Shown: positions 1 through 7,863, counted from the first letter of the stretch. The stretch: 17,736 nt of DNA from Holophagaceae bacterium UBA1801 (GCA_002319925.1 DCFP01000149.1:5560-23295), one strand, 5' to 3'. Translations and numbers: made by a program. The notes: generated by a model from the letters alone, not told the origin.

Positions 1-2014
1 CCTGGAAGGGATCGATGAAGCAGGCTCGGAAGATGAAGTTTCCCACCTGCGTGACCTTCGGATTGGTGGCCGTGGAGCTGAGCATCGGGATCTCATTCAC
101 CTGGCAGATGGGAGCACCGGCCAATCCAACCTTGGACATGACCGGACCGATGATCGCGGACACGCCCTTCCTTCGGATCAGATCGCTGAAGACCGTCGCT
201 CCCTCTGCGGGATCACCCTTGTCGTCTCCGACCACGAGCTTGATCTGCTTGCCGAGCACGCCACCCTTGGCGTTCCATTCCTTCACCGCGAGCTGCGCGC
301 CCTTCTGGGTGGCGAGGCCGAAGACGGCTGCTTCCCCTGTCAAGGGCGCCACTACGCCGAGCCGGAAGACATCGGAATCATCCTCTTGATAGGCGACAGG
401 TTCATCCTCATTGTCTCCAGTATCGGCAACTTCTTCATCAGGCCCTGCCGGGGGGGCGATATCCAACGTCGCATCGATGCGGCTCTGAGCCCAGCGCGTT
501 GGATCAGCGGACGTGACCTGGATGGCGAAGTATTTCGCCTTTACCAGGTCACCCATGTTGTTGAACGTGATGGAACCGGTGATGCCTCCGAAGGATTGAA
601 TGCGCCGGACAGCCTTGCAGACATCGATCCGATGGGGCCATTCCCCGTGGGATTCCTTGATGGACGTCTCGATGGCCTTCAAGGCGATGGCCGTGCAGTC
701 GTAGGCCTGAGCCGCAAAGGGCTGAGGATGGAATCCGAAGGTGTCTTTGAAATCCGCGATGAATTTCGTCGTGTCGGGATAGATTTCAGCTGGACCGCTG
801 ACGGTCGTGAAGTAGGTGCCGACACCCTGCAGGAGCGAGGCGCCGGCGATTTTGGCCGCATCGGCGGAATCGAAACCGTCATCGGAAAGACACAGTCCCT
901 TGAAGGCCTTCGCCCTGGCCTGTTTGAAGAGCACCGCGGACTGATCGAACATGCCTCCGAAGAAGAGGCAATCTGGCCTCGCGGGCATCACTCGGGTGAG
1001 GATGGAATTGAAATCAGCCTTCTCTTCCGTGCCGAGGATTCCCAGGACTTTGACACCTTCGACTTCGCATTCCCGTTTGAAGCACTCGGCCACGCCTTGG
1101 CCATAGTTGGTCCTGTCGTGGAAGACATAGACGCGCTTGATGCCCTTGCTCTGCGCGAACTGGGCGGCCGCGACGCCCTGCATATCGTCCCGGCCGCAGA
1201 GCCGGTTCACTTCCAGATAGCCTCGCGTAGTGACCCTGGGATTGGTGTTGGCCGGAGAGATATTGCAGAGGTGCGCGTCATGGTATTCCTCGGAGGAAGG
1301 AATCTGCACACCGGAGTTGTAGTGTCCGATCACCGCGAGAATGGAGGGATCCGCGGTGATGGCCTTCGCGTTGGCGACGCCGGTATCCGGATTGGCCTGG
1401 TCATCGAAGGGTGCCAACTCGACCGAATAGCCGAGCTTCTTGAGCGGGCCGGAAAGCTGCTTCACAGCAAGCAGGGCACCGTTCTTGATGTCCTGTCCCA
1501 CCACTGACTGCGCGCCCGACAAGGGGCTCTGGGTCGCGATCCGGATGACTTTCCCGTGGGCGGATCTGGAAGAGGTCGATCCTGATTCATTCGCCTCCGA
1601 GGTGATGGCATCATTCGTGATCAGGGTGCTCTCGTTGCTCTGCACCAATGCCATGAAGTCCTTGATGAATGCGGGGGACTTTTTCAAGGCCGATTGCATG
1701 GAGGGGGAGGCGTAGAAATCAGCCAAGGCATTGATCTCATCCGCGGTGTAGTTCCTGACCAGGGCCTTCTTCATCAGTTTCTTCAGGAGAGGCAGATTCA
1801 GGTGCTTCATCACGTCATCCCCGCTCCCGAGCTGCTTCGACCTGGGGTCGGCATCCACGAACGCCTTGATCATCTCCTTCAGGGTCGAGGACTCCATGGC
1901 GATGGTCAGGTAGCGGTCAGCCGCAGCTAAACGATTGGCTTCCGTGTTCTCCATGGCCAGCATCGGACAGATGCCGAGGATGATTGCGAAAATCAGCCGG
2001 ATGAAGCGCGTCAT
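1..2014 (-). CDS. Secreted fusion protein: DUF2059-like segment plus tandem LivJ-type periplasmic binding domains (3' end outside window)
   Basis: The frame is open from the ATG at 2014 to the left edge (671 codons visible, C-terminus missing). An AGGAG lies 5 bases before the ATG. Residues 1-20 form a Sec signal peptide (MTRFIRLIF start, likely cut after MLA). Residues about 30-125 resemble DUF2059, with the typical YTADEINALADFYASPSMQ segment. Residues about 155-505 form a first type I periplasmic binding domain of the branched-chain amino acid (LivJ/Peripla_BP_6) kind: IATQSPLSG at the start, then DDQANPDTGVANAKAI and VYVFHDRTNYGQG. An acidic linker (about 515-545) leads to a second such domain beginning RLGVVAPLTGEAAVFG, with VGDDKGDPAEGA. 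Family knowledge suggests ligand capture for an ABC importer or a sensory role. No permease or ATPase gene is adjacent in the window, so the ligand and partner are unknown. Confidence 0.85.
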   Translation of the reverse strand, partial: MTRFIRLIFAIILGICPMLAMENTEANRLAAADRYLTIAMESSTLKEMIKAFVDADPRSKQLGSGDDVMKHLNLPLLKKLMKKALVRNYTADEINALADFYASPSMQSALKKSPAFIKDFMALVQSNESTLITNDAITSEANESGSTSSRSAHGKVIRIATQSPLSGAQSVVGQDIKNGALLAVKQLSGPLKKLGYSVELAPFDDQANPDTGVANAKAITADPSILAVIGHYNSGVQIPSSEEYHDAHLCNISPANTNPRVTTRGYLEVNRLCGRDDMQGVAAAQFAQSKGIKRVYVFHDRTNYGQGVAECFKRECEVEGVKVLGILGTEEKADFNSILTRVMPARPDCLFFGGMFDQSAVLFKQARAKAFKGLCLSDDGFDSADAAKIAGASLLQGVGTYFTTVSGPAEIYPDTTKFIADFKDTFGFHPQPFAAQAYDCTAIALKAIETSIKESHGEWPHRIDVCKAVRRIQSFGGITGSITFNNMGDLVKAKYFAIQVTSADPTRWAQSRIDATLDIAPPAGPDEEVADTGDNEDEPVAYQEDDSDVFRLGVVAPLTGEAAVFGLATQKGAQLAVKEWNAKGGVLGKQIKLVVGDDKGDPAEGATVFSDLIRRKGVSAIIGPVMSKVGLAGAPICQVNEIPMLSSTATNPKVTQVGNFIFRACFIDPFQ

Positions 2015-2296
2015 GAAAACTCCTGAAGGAATACGTGTAGGCCTTCGAATGGTGGTGCCGTGGCAGTCATACGCAGGATCGATCCTGCCAAGGTAGCGCT
2101 GAGGAAAACCATGGCTGGTGAATTCGCACGCCCTGGAATTCCTGGATCATTGTTGCATGAACATCACATGATGGCGTCGAAATTTTCGGTGGGACGCTGC
2201 AATGGGCTCTCGCTTTTCTTTAATCTAATAAGAGCGTCAGCCTCCGTGCGATCTGTCTTTCCTCAAGACCCTTCGCTCTGCCACTGAACGAAAGAA
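2015..2296. other. Intergenic region upstream of the binding-protein gene
   Basis: Non-coding stretch between the start of the minus-strand binding-protein gene and the terminator of the phosphate butyryltransferase gene. It should hold the promoter of the binding-protein gene on the minus strand, but I see no convincing -35/-10 pair. The AT-rich patch near 2215-2232 is the only hint. The short reading frames here show no recognisable protein. Confidence 0.4.
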
Positions 2297-2326
2297 AAAG
2301 CCCGGGAACCAGTGTCCCCGGGCCTT
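2297..2326 (-). terminator. Rho-independent terminator of the phosphate butyryltransferase gene
   Basis: GCCCGGG (2300-2306) pairs with CCCGGGC (2317-2323) around a 10-base loop. On the minus strand the stem is followed by a T-rich run, the complement of the AAAGAAAAA just left of it. It lies about 20 bases past the stop codon of the minus-strand gene ending at 2346. Confidence 0.8.
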
Positions 2327-2345
2327 GGCAGGTTCTTGTCTGGGT

Positions 2346-3251
2346 CTACTTCGCGTTCAGCGCCGCCAGGGCGATGGAGTAGAGCTTGGTGAGGCTGCTG
2401 TCGCCTCGGGAGGAGAGCACGCAGGGGGCGCTGGCGCCCACGACCATGGCGGCCAGCTCGCATCCACAGAGCTTGGTGTTGGTTTTGTAGAAGACATTGC
2501 CTGCATCGATGTTGGGGAACACGAGGCCGTCGGCGTCGCCGGCCACTTCGCTCTTCACGCCCTTGGTGGCGGCGCTCTCCTTGTCCACGGCCACGTCCAA
2601 GGCCATGGGGCCGTCCACGAAAGCGCCCTTGATCTGACCGCGATCCGCCATCTTGGCGATAACGGCGGCATCCATGGTGGGCTGCACCTTCTCGCTCACC
2701 TGCTCCGTCGCGCAGATCAATGCAACCTTCGGCTTCTCGATGCCCAGGGACTGCACCACGCCGATCACGTAGTTGGTCATGGCGATCTTCTGCTTGAGGT
2801 CGGGATACGTGAGCACGGCCACATCGGAGCTGACCAGCAGCTTGTGGTAGTTCGGATTCTCGAGGACCGTGACGTGGGAGAGGACGGCGCCGGGGTTCAT
2901 GAGGCCCTTCTCCTTGTCGAGGATGGCCTTCATGTATTTGTCCGTGCTCACGAGGCCCTTCATGAGGATCTGGGCGTGGCCGCTGCGGATGAGCTCCACG
3001 GCCTTGGCCGCGGCCTTACCATCGTTGGGCTCGTGGACGATCTCGAAGTCCGCGGCGTTCAGTTTCTGTTCTTCGAGGACCTTCTTGATGGTCGCCTCGT
3101 CGCCGACCAGGGTAGCGTCGATGATGCCCTTTTCACGGGCTTCGTTCACGGCCTCGATGGTGTGGCCGTCGTTGGCGAAAGCTGCCACGAGGCGCCGCTT
3201 GGGCTTGCTCTTCACGGCGTCGAGGAGCTGGTCAAGTTTGGTGATCGGCAT
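2346..3251 (-). CDS. ptb: Phosphate butyryltransferase (phosphate acetyl/butyryltransferase family)
   Basis: A 301-residue protein resembling clostridial Ptb along its whole length. It transfers an acyl group between CoA and phosphate (butyryl-CoA to butyryl phosphate) in the cytosol. Visible family signatures include EIVHEPND, a region ending in MKGLVSTDKYMKAIL, KVALICATEQV, MADRGQIKGAFVDGPMALD and, near the C-terminus, VGASAPCVLSSRGDS followed by KLYSIALAAL. The length fits Ptb (about 300) rather than the longer Pta forms. I chose the ATG at 3251 because AGGGGG lies 7-8 bases before it; an upstream in-frame ATG at 3287 would add a 12-residue unconserved tail. Acetyl- versus butyryl-CoA specificity cannot be settled by reading. 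No butyrate or acetate kinase gene lies beside it, which is unusual for Ptb. It is monocistronic with its own terminator. Confidence 0.88.
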   Translation of the reverse strand: MPITKLDQLLDAVKSKPKRRLVAAFANDGHTIEAVNEAREKGIIDATLVGDEATIKKVLEEQKLNAADFEIVHEPNDGKAAAKAVELIRSGHAQILMKGLVSTDKYMKAILDKEKGLMNPGAVLSHVTVLENPNYHKLLVSSDVAVLTYPDLKQKIAMTNYVIGVVQSLGIEKPKVALICATEQVSEKVQPTMDAAVIAKMADRGQIKGAFVDGPMALDVAVDKESAATKGVKSEVAGDADGLVFPNIDAGNVFYKTNTKLCGCELAAMVVGASAPCVLSSRGDSSLTKLYSIALAALNAK

Positions 3252-3367
3252 GGAATCCCCCTGAAATGGACATTGGCTCGTCTGCAATCCTGGCAGGGCC
3301 CAAGTTTATCGAAGGCTGGTTGTGAAACAGGTCCCAGAGCCTGTGATGGAAATCAACAAGATGAAGT

Positions 3368-3457
3368 AGAAAAGGAAAACAGGATGGGCAGGAGGAACAG
3401 GATAAAACCAGGCGAGTGTCTTTTTCATCCTGTCCAATCTGTCTATCCTCATTTTCT
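3368..3457. repeat. Long imperfect inverted repeat upstream of the potassium channel gene
   Basis: The purine-rich left arm (about 3368-3407) contains ACAGGAT twice (AACAGGATGGGCAGG, then GGAACAGGATAAAA). The right arm (about 3421-3457) contains CATCCTGTCC and CTATCCTCATTTTCT, largely its reverse complement. The two could fold into one long imperfect hairpin with a 13-base loop. It sits in the 223-base gap between the divergent ptb and channel genes and ends 17 bases before the channel start codon. It may be a dispersed intergenic repeat, an mRNA 5' structure, or both. The arms are seen; the role is inference. Confidence 0.55.
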
Positions 3458-3474
3458 CTGACCTGGTGAGCGCC

Positions 3475-4401
3475 ATGGCTGTTTCCAACAAGTTCTTCAC
3501 CAACGATGATCTGGGCCTCGGCACCAGCGAGGGGCCAGGGCGCGGGGTCAACAAGGACGGCTCCGTCAACGTGCGGCGGCGCGGACTGGCGCGGGTCCGC
3601 CCGTACGAGTTCTACCACCACCTCATCACCATGGGGAATGTCCCTTTCCTGGTGCTGCTGGTGCTGGGATTTCTCGCCACCAACATCCTGTTCGCGGCCA
3701 TCTATGTGGGTATCGGCATGGAGAGTTTCACTCGGCCCGGCGGGCCAGGATTCCTGGATCGTGTCCTGGACGCGTTCTTTTTCAGCGCCCAGACCCTCAC
3801 CACCGTGGGTTACGGCCAGATCAGCCCAAAGGGTCACCTGGCAAGTACTGTCGCTGCCATGGAGTCGCTGCTGGGGCTCCTCAGCTTCGCGCTCGCCACG
3901 GGATTGTTCTATGGGCGCTTCTCGCGGCCCCAGGCCCAGATCCGCTTCAGCCAGCAGGCAGTGGTGGCGCCCTATCGCGATATCACGGGTTTCATGTTCC
4001 GCTTCATCAACCGGCGCACCAACCAGCTCATCGAGGTGGAAGCGGCCGTGTCCATGGCCTTCCATGATCCCGTGACGAACAACCGCCGCTTCGTGTCCCT
4101 GACCCTGGAACGCAGCAAGATCAACCTTTTCCCCACCAACTGGACTGTGGTCCATCCCATCGACGAATCGAGCCCGCTGCGGGGCATGACCGCCGAGGAC
4201 CTGAAAAAAGCACGGGCGGAGTTCATCATCCTCATCAAGGCCTTCGACGACACATTCTCCCAGACCATCTACCAGCGGACGTCCTACACGGCGGAGGAAG
4301 TGGCGTTCGGCGCGCGGTTCCAGCCCATGTCGTGCTTCGGCGCGGAGGGCCGGATGGAGGTGGACATGGATCTGCTGGATGCCATGGAGAAGGCGGGTTA
4401 A
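3475..4401 (+). CDS. Inward-rectifier potassium channel (KirBac type)
   Basis: A 308-residue two-helix potassium channel of the bacterial inward-rectifier family. The order is typical: an N-terminal slide-helix region rich in Arg (VRRRGLARVRPYEFYHHLIT), TM1 about 57-78, the pore helix FFFSAQTLTT, the selectivity filter TVGYG (110-114), TM2 about 124-148, then a C-terminal cytoplasmic beta-sandwich domain (about 150-300) with QAQIRFSQQAVVAPY and FRFINRRTNQL. It is expected to work as a tetramer in the inner membrane, passing K+ under lipid or ligand control through the cytoplasmic domain. I chose the ATG at 3475 because GGTGA sits 5 bases before it; a GTG at 3466 would add three residues. The gene stands alone, divergent from ptb and convergent with the next gene. 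Nothing essential appears missing. Confidence 0.93.
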   Translation: MAVSNKFFTNDDLGLGTSEGPGRGVNKDGSVNVRRRGLARVRPYEFYHHLITMGNVPFLVLLVLGFLATNILFAAIYVGIGMESFTRPGGPGFLDRVLDAFFFSAQTLTTVGYGQISPKGHLASTVAAMESLLGLLSFALATGLFYGRFSRPQAQIRFSQQAVVAPYRDITGFMFRFINRRTNQLIEVEAAVSMAFHDPVTNNRRFVSLTLERSKINLFPTNWTVVHPIDESSPLRGMTAEDLKKARAEFIILIKAFDDTFSQTIYQRTSYTAEEVAFGARFQPMSCFGAEGRMEVDMDLLDAMEKAG

Positions 4402-4524
4402 CCGAAGGGCCACGTCTCAGGTGGACAGGCCTTCCCGGGGTTTCATGGTTTCGTTCCGATCCTGCGGGGCCATCCAAGTGCTCTTTAGTCTTTCCGTCCG
4501 CGAAGGAGATGGCGGGGCATTCCC

Positions 4525-5697
4525 TCATGCCATCGTCTTTGTAGCCCTGGCGGGCCAGAGCCGCGACCAGAAGAGAATGGGCAGCATGATCATGGGTACG
4601 AGAAGAAGGCCGATCAGCCAACCCACCAGTCTTGGGCCGCGGATCTTGATCCAGATGATTCGGGGGATGCCGTAGACAATCGAGATGGCATAACCCGCCC
4701 AAAGGGCTGTGTCGAACATCGAATAAATCCAGTCAAGGTCGGGTTCCGTGCGGTTGGCAACCACCAGGACAAAGGTGATCCAGGAAAGCACGATCAGGAG
4801 CTGGGCGTGGCAGATCAGCATTTCCAGAAATGGATAAGGGACACTGCAGGTGGGGGTTCGCCCTGCAGCCTTCAATGCGTCGCCGGGCAGAGGATGGAGG
4901 GCGCGATAGCGATCGGCTGTCCACCCCCGGCGCTGGAGGTGGGCCACGCTGGTGCAGAGCAGAGCCGGCACCAGCAGCTGGATGAACGGGATGAACAGGA
5001 GCAGGAAGATCAATAGACCAAGGACGAAGATGGGTTTGCCTTGGCCTTCCTGGAGGGCGTGACGGTCCTCCTTCGACAGGATCCCTTTGGCGGCAGGGCC
5101 GTAGATCAGATCCACATTCATGGTGATCGCCAGATACAGAAGCATGAACAGGGCCCAGACCGGGATGCAAAGGGCAAGCAGGATCATGAGGGGAATCTTC
5201 ACGTAGTCCCAGGCTGAATAGTGCCTGGGCGTCATGGGAACGGGATTCCACTGTGGATAGCTTCGCGCCACGATGGTCTTGGCCCGTTCCAGCAGGAGCC
5301 ATCTCACGGGCAGCCGGACGGTGGTCAAGAACCCCGTCACGAAGATCAGGACGTAGAGGATGGCTGACAATGCGAGGGCAGCAAGCACGGCCTGCACCAT
5401 GGGAGCTACGTTCGCCATGGCCACCACGCTGCCCCCTGCGGCCGCCCCGAACGAGAGGGCCCCGCCCAGGATCAGCCCATATATGGCGATGGCGGAGGTC
5501 CCGGCGGCGAGGAGGAGAAAGAATTTCGCGTAGTGGATGTACAGGAAGAGCCAGAATCCGAGCACGAGCAGGAACCACCCGGCCGAACGCCACCAGAGCC
5601 CGTCCCGGAAAGTATCAAGCATCCCGCGCAGGATGCACACACCGGCTTCGGCGAAGGCAGCCAGCCAGGTCAGGAGGAATCGTTTGATTCGCGCCAC
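4525..5697 (-). CDS. Polytopic inner-membrane protein with EI24/CysZ-like stretch
   Basis: A 390-residue hydrophobic protein with roughly seven or eight predicted membrane segments, at about 40-60, 65-88, 100-125, 167-192, 223-250, 293-313, 328-345 and 357-378. The part around 186-255 (LAITMNVDLIYGPAAKGILSKE, then FIPFIQLLVPALLCTSVAHL) resembles the EI24/CysZ membrane family, whose bacterial member CysZ supports sulfate uptake. The protein is much longer than CysZ, and no sulfate-assimilation genes are nearby, so function is not assigned. The start is a GTG at 5697 with AGGGG 5 bases upstream; an ATG close by is out of frame. It lies downstream of the acetolactate synthase gene on the same strand, but a 182-base gap argues for separate transcription. 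Confidence 0.75.
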   Translation of the reverse strand: MARIKRFLLTWLAAFAEAGVCILRGMLDTFRDGLWWRSAGWFLLVLGFWLFLYIHYAKFFLLLAAGTSAIAIYGLILGGALSFGAAAGGSVVAMANVAPMVQAVLAALALSAILYVLIFVTGFLTTVRLPVRWLLLERAKTIVARSYPQWNPVPMTPRHYSAWDYVKIPLMILLALCIPVWALFMLLYLAITMNVDLIYGPAAKGILSKEDRHALQEGQGKPIFVLGLLIFLLLFIPFIQLLVPALLCTSVAHLQRRGWTADRYRALHPLPGDALKAAGRTPTCSVPYPFLEMLICHAQLLIVLSWITFVLVVANRTEPDLDWIYSMFDTALWAGYAISIVYGIPRIIWIKIRGPRLVGWLIGLLLVPMIMLPILFWSRLWPARATKTMA

Positions 5698-5879
5698 ACA
5701 TACCCCTGCGGCCCAAGATGCGAGACAGGGCAGGGGCCATGTCGTTTAAGGCCATATAAAGACGAATGATAGTTACATCACTACTGTCCATGCAAACTGA
5801 TGGCCCATTCGATAGTTGCTGAGTGAGACAAAAACCGTTTCCATTTCCGTCCCAGCGCGCGGAATGTCCCCAGGGGTGG

Positions 5880-7577
5880 TCAGAGGATGGCCACTCCGTT
5901 GCCATTCCTGCGCAGCATGTTATCCAGGCTGGCTCCCGCAGGTACCATGGGGTAGACGCTCAGCTCCTGTTCCACCTGGAATTCGATGAGGAAGGGGCCG
6001 TCGCACGCCCGCGCCTGCTGGATCGAATGCGCGACCTGATTCCTCTCGGAGACCCGCAAGGCCTCGATTCCGAAGGCATCTGCAAGTTTGACGAAATCGG
6101 GATTGGCCATGGCTACGGAAGCGTAGCGCCGGCCGCAGAAGAACTCCTGGAGCTGGCGCACCATGCCCAGGTAGCCGTTGTTGACGATGGCGATGTTGAG
6201 CTTGATGCCCTCCTGGACGAGCGTCATCAATTCCTGCATGTTCATCTGGAAGCCGCCGTCGCCGACCACCACCCACACCTCTCGCTCGGGGCACGCCATC
6301 TTGGCGCCGATGGCGGCGGGCAGCGCGAAGCCCATGGTGCCAAGACCCCCTGACGTGATGAGCCCGTTGCTCGTTTCGTGCCGGTAGTACTGGGCTTCCC
6401 ACATCTGATGCTGGCCCACGTCGGTGACCATCAAGGCTCGCCCCTCCGTCGCACGCCAGAGGGCATCAATGATCTGAGGCGCCCCCAGATCTCCATGGTC
6501 TTCGAGGATGGCATCGGCCCGGGCATGGCTCCGCAAGTGCCTGAGGAAGTCCAGCCATTCTGCGTGTTCCAGCTTCTCCAGTTCGGGCAGGAATTCGTTC
6601 AGCACATCCCGCACATCCGCCAGGATCGGGACGTCCACGCGCACGTTCTTGTGGATTTCGCTCGCATCGATCTCCACGTGGATCTTCTTCGCCTGGGGCG
6701 CGAAGGATTGCACATCGCCCGTCACGCGATCATCGAAGCGCATGCCGAGGGCGAGGATCAGATCCGCCTCTTGGATAGCCTGATTGGCCCAGGATTCCCC
6801 GTGCATGCCCACCATGCCGAGGTTGAGGGAATGGCTGGCGGGGAGGGCGCCGATGCCCAGCAGAGTCGTAGCAATGGGCGTCGAGGTGTGTTCTGCGAAG
6901 TGCATCAATTCGGAAGCGGCACCTGAGAGCATCACCCCGTGACCCGCCAGGATGAGGGGGCGCTTGGCTGTGCGGAGGAGCGCAAGGGCCCGATCGATGA
7001 TGGCTTTGGGCGGCTTGGGAGGTACGTGCCGCATATGCCGTGTCGGGGCTGCCGCGTCCCAGCGCAGGGTCGTCCTGGCTTTCTGCGCGTCGGCGGTGAT
7101 GTCCACCAGGACGGGACCCGGGCGGCCATGATTGGCCACGGCAAAGGCTTCCCGAATGGCGGGGGCGATGTCTTCCACGCCTTGCACGAGGTAGTTGTGT
7201 TTCGTGATGGGCAACGTCACGCCCGTCATGTCCACTTCCTGGAAGGCATCCGAGGCCAGCAGCTCAGAGCGCACCTGTCCCGTGATGGCCACCAGCGGCA
7301 CGGAATCCAGCATGGCCGTGGCGAGGCCCGTCACCAGGTTCGTCGCGCCCGGACCCGAAGTCGCCAGCACGACCCCCGTGCGCCCGCTGGCGCGGCCGTA
7401 ACCGTCCGCCATGTGGCAGGCGCCCTGCTCATGGCGTGCGAGCACGTGGCGCATGGACGGGTAGTCCAGCAGCGCGTCGTAGATGCTCAGCACGTTGCCG
7501 CCGGGGTAGCCGAAGACCGTGTCCACGCCTTCCCGTTGCAGGCACTCCCAGACGATGTGGGCTCCGCTCATCTCCAT
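5880..7577 (-). CDS. ilvB: Acetolactate synthase, large (catalytic) subunit
   Basis: A 565-residue thiamine diphosphate enzyme that condenses pyruvate with pyruvate or 2-oxobutyrate, the first shared step of valine, leucine and isoleucine synthesis. Visible are the cofactor-activating Glu in LARHEQGACHMADGYGR (E50), the FAD/middle domain (about 190-340, with LGMRFDDRVTG), and the C-terminal TPP/Mg motif GDGGFQMNMQEL (439-450) with NNGYLGMVRQ (466-475). The length is normal. The ATG at 7577 follows AAAGGA by 7 bases. Residue 476 is Leu where nearly all AHAS enzymes have Trp (GMVRQLQ instead of GMVRQWQ), and the Pro of the GQVP segment is Arg (GQVRSELLASDAFQE). No regulatory small subunit gene (ilvN/ilvH) is adjacent in the window. 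Upstream lie a Val/Leu-rich leader frame and a hairpin that point to attenuation. Confidence 0.95.
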   Translation of the reverse strand: MEMSGAHIVWECLQREGVDTVFGYPGGNVLSIYDALLDYPSMRHVLARHEQGACHMADGYGRASGRTGVVLATSGPGATNLVTGLATAMLDSVPLVAITGQVRSELLASDAFQEVDMTGVTLPITKHNYLVQGVEDIAPAIREAFAVANHGRPGPVLVDITADAQKARTTLRWDAAAPTRHMRHVPPKPPKAIIDRALALLRTAKRPLILAGHGVMLSGAASELMHFAEHTSTPIATTLLGIGALPASHSLNLGMVGMHGESWANQAIQEADLILALGMRFDDRVTGDVQSFAPQAKKIHVEIDASEIHKNVRVDVPILADVRDVLNEFLPELEKLEHAEWLDFLRHLRSHARADAILEDHGDLGAPQIIDALWRATEGRALMVTDVGQHQMWEAQYYRHETSNGLITSGGLGTMGFALPAAIGAKMACPEREVWVVVGDGGFQMNMQELMTLVQEGIKLNIAIVNNGYLGMVRQLQEFFCGRRYASVAMANPDFVKLADAFGIEALRVSERNQVAHSIQQARACDGPFLIEFQVEQELSVYPMVPAGASLDNMLRRNGNGVAIL

Positions 7578-7590
7578 GCTGGTGTCCTTT

Positions 7591-7628
7591 CAAAGCAAAA
7601 CCCCGCGTCCTTGTCGGATCGCGGGGTT
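7591..7628 (-). promoter_or_regulatory. Attenuator hairpin before ilvB
   Basis: On the minus strand AACCCCGCG, a 12-base loop and CGCGGGGTT form a perfect 9-bp stem followed by TTGCTTT, a rho-independent terminator ending about 14 bases before the ilvB start codon. It lies between a Val/Leu-rich leader frame and ilvB. A GCGGG near the end of the leader frame (about 7661) could pair with the CCCGC of the terminator's first arm, giving an alternative antiterminator. The hairpin is seen directly; the switching is inferred from known ilv and leu attenuators. Confidence 0.75.
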
Positions 7629-7650
7629 CGGGTCGAGAACTGGTGGGTTT

Positions 7651-7782
7651 CTAAGCCGTGCCCGCTGATCCTGGAAGGAGCAGTGTTACAAGCACGCCTA
7701 CGGCCACTCGCGCGACGGAGCCTTCGCCGGCCGTGGCCAGGAGAAGGAACTGGGAGGCGCCGTCGTGCATGGGTGGAAGCAT
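7651..7782 (-). CDS. Putative ilvB leader peptide (attenuation)
   Basis: A 43-codon frame (39 codons if started at the ATG at 7770) ends at a TAG 73 bases before the ilvB ATG. Its C-terminal half is crowded with branched-chain residues: VARVAVGVLVTLLL, after an earlier FLLL. This closely mirrors E. coli ilvB and leu leader peptides, where ribosome stalling at Val/Leu codons decides whether the downstream terminator forms. GGCCAC and GTGGCC within the frame can pair as an early stem. No strong ribosome site is seen: a GGAGGAGGG lies about 13 bases before 7782, partly inside a GGGCT-CTG-AGCCC hairpin, so the exact start is uncertain. The peptide itself is expected to have no other function. Confidence 0.65.
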   Translation of the reverse strand: MLPPMHDGASQFLLLATAGEGSVARVAVGVLVTLLLPGSAGTA

Positions 7783-7863
7783 AGCGGGCTCAGAGCCCTC
7801 CTCCAATACCGGACAAGTACTTTTTATTGCGTCATCATGGCTCGTTATTTCTCCGGAGCATCC

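Noticed and set aside
386..1507. Long plus-strand ORF of 373 codons at the left end
   Set aside because: It is the antisense shadow of the minus-strand binding-protein gene, whose frame is open to the window edge and carries clear domain motifs.
2325..3461. Plus-strand ORF of 378 codons opposite ptb
   Set aside because: Antisense shadow of ptb; its His/Gly/Val-rich composition is typical of GC-rich reverse frames, and ptb has unmistakable family motifs.
3232..4413. Minus-strand ORF of 393 codons opposite the potassium channel
   Set aside because: The plus strand encodes TVGYG and the full KirBac layout; the reverse frame has no recognisable domain.
4508..4540. Possible plus-strand terminator after the potassium channel gene
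   Set aside because: GATGGC and GCCATC can pair, but the loop is 15 bases, the following T-run is short, and it overlaps the end of the convergent gene. Too weak to call.
5829..5866. Possible terminator after ilvB on the minus strand
   Set aside because: A 5-bp TTCCG/CGGAA stem lies about 9 bases from the T-run, which is too far for a convincing rho-independent terminator.
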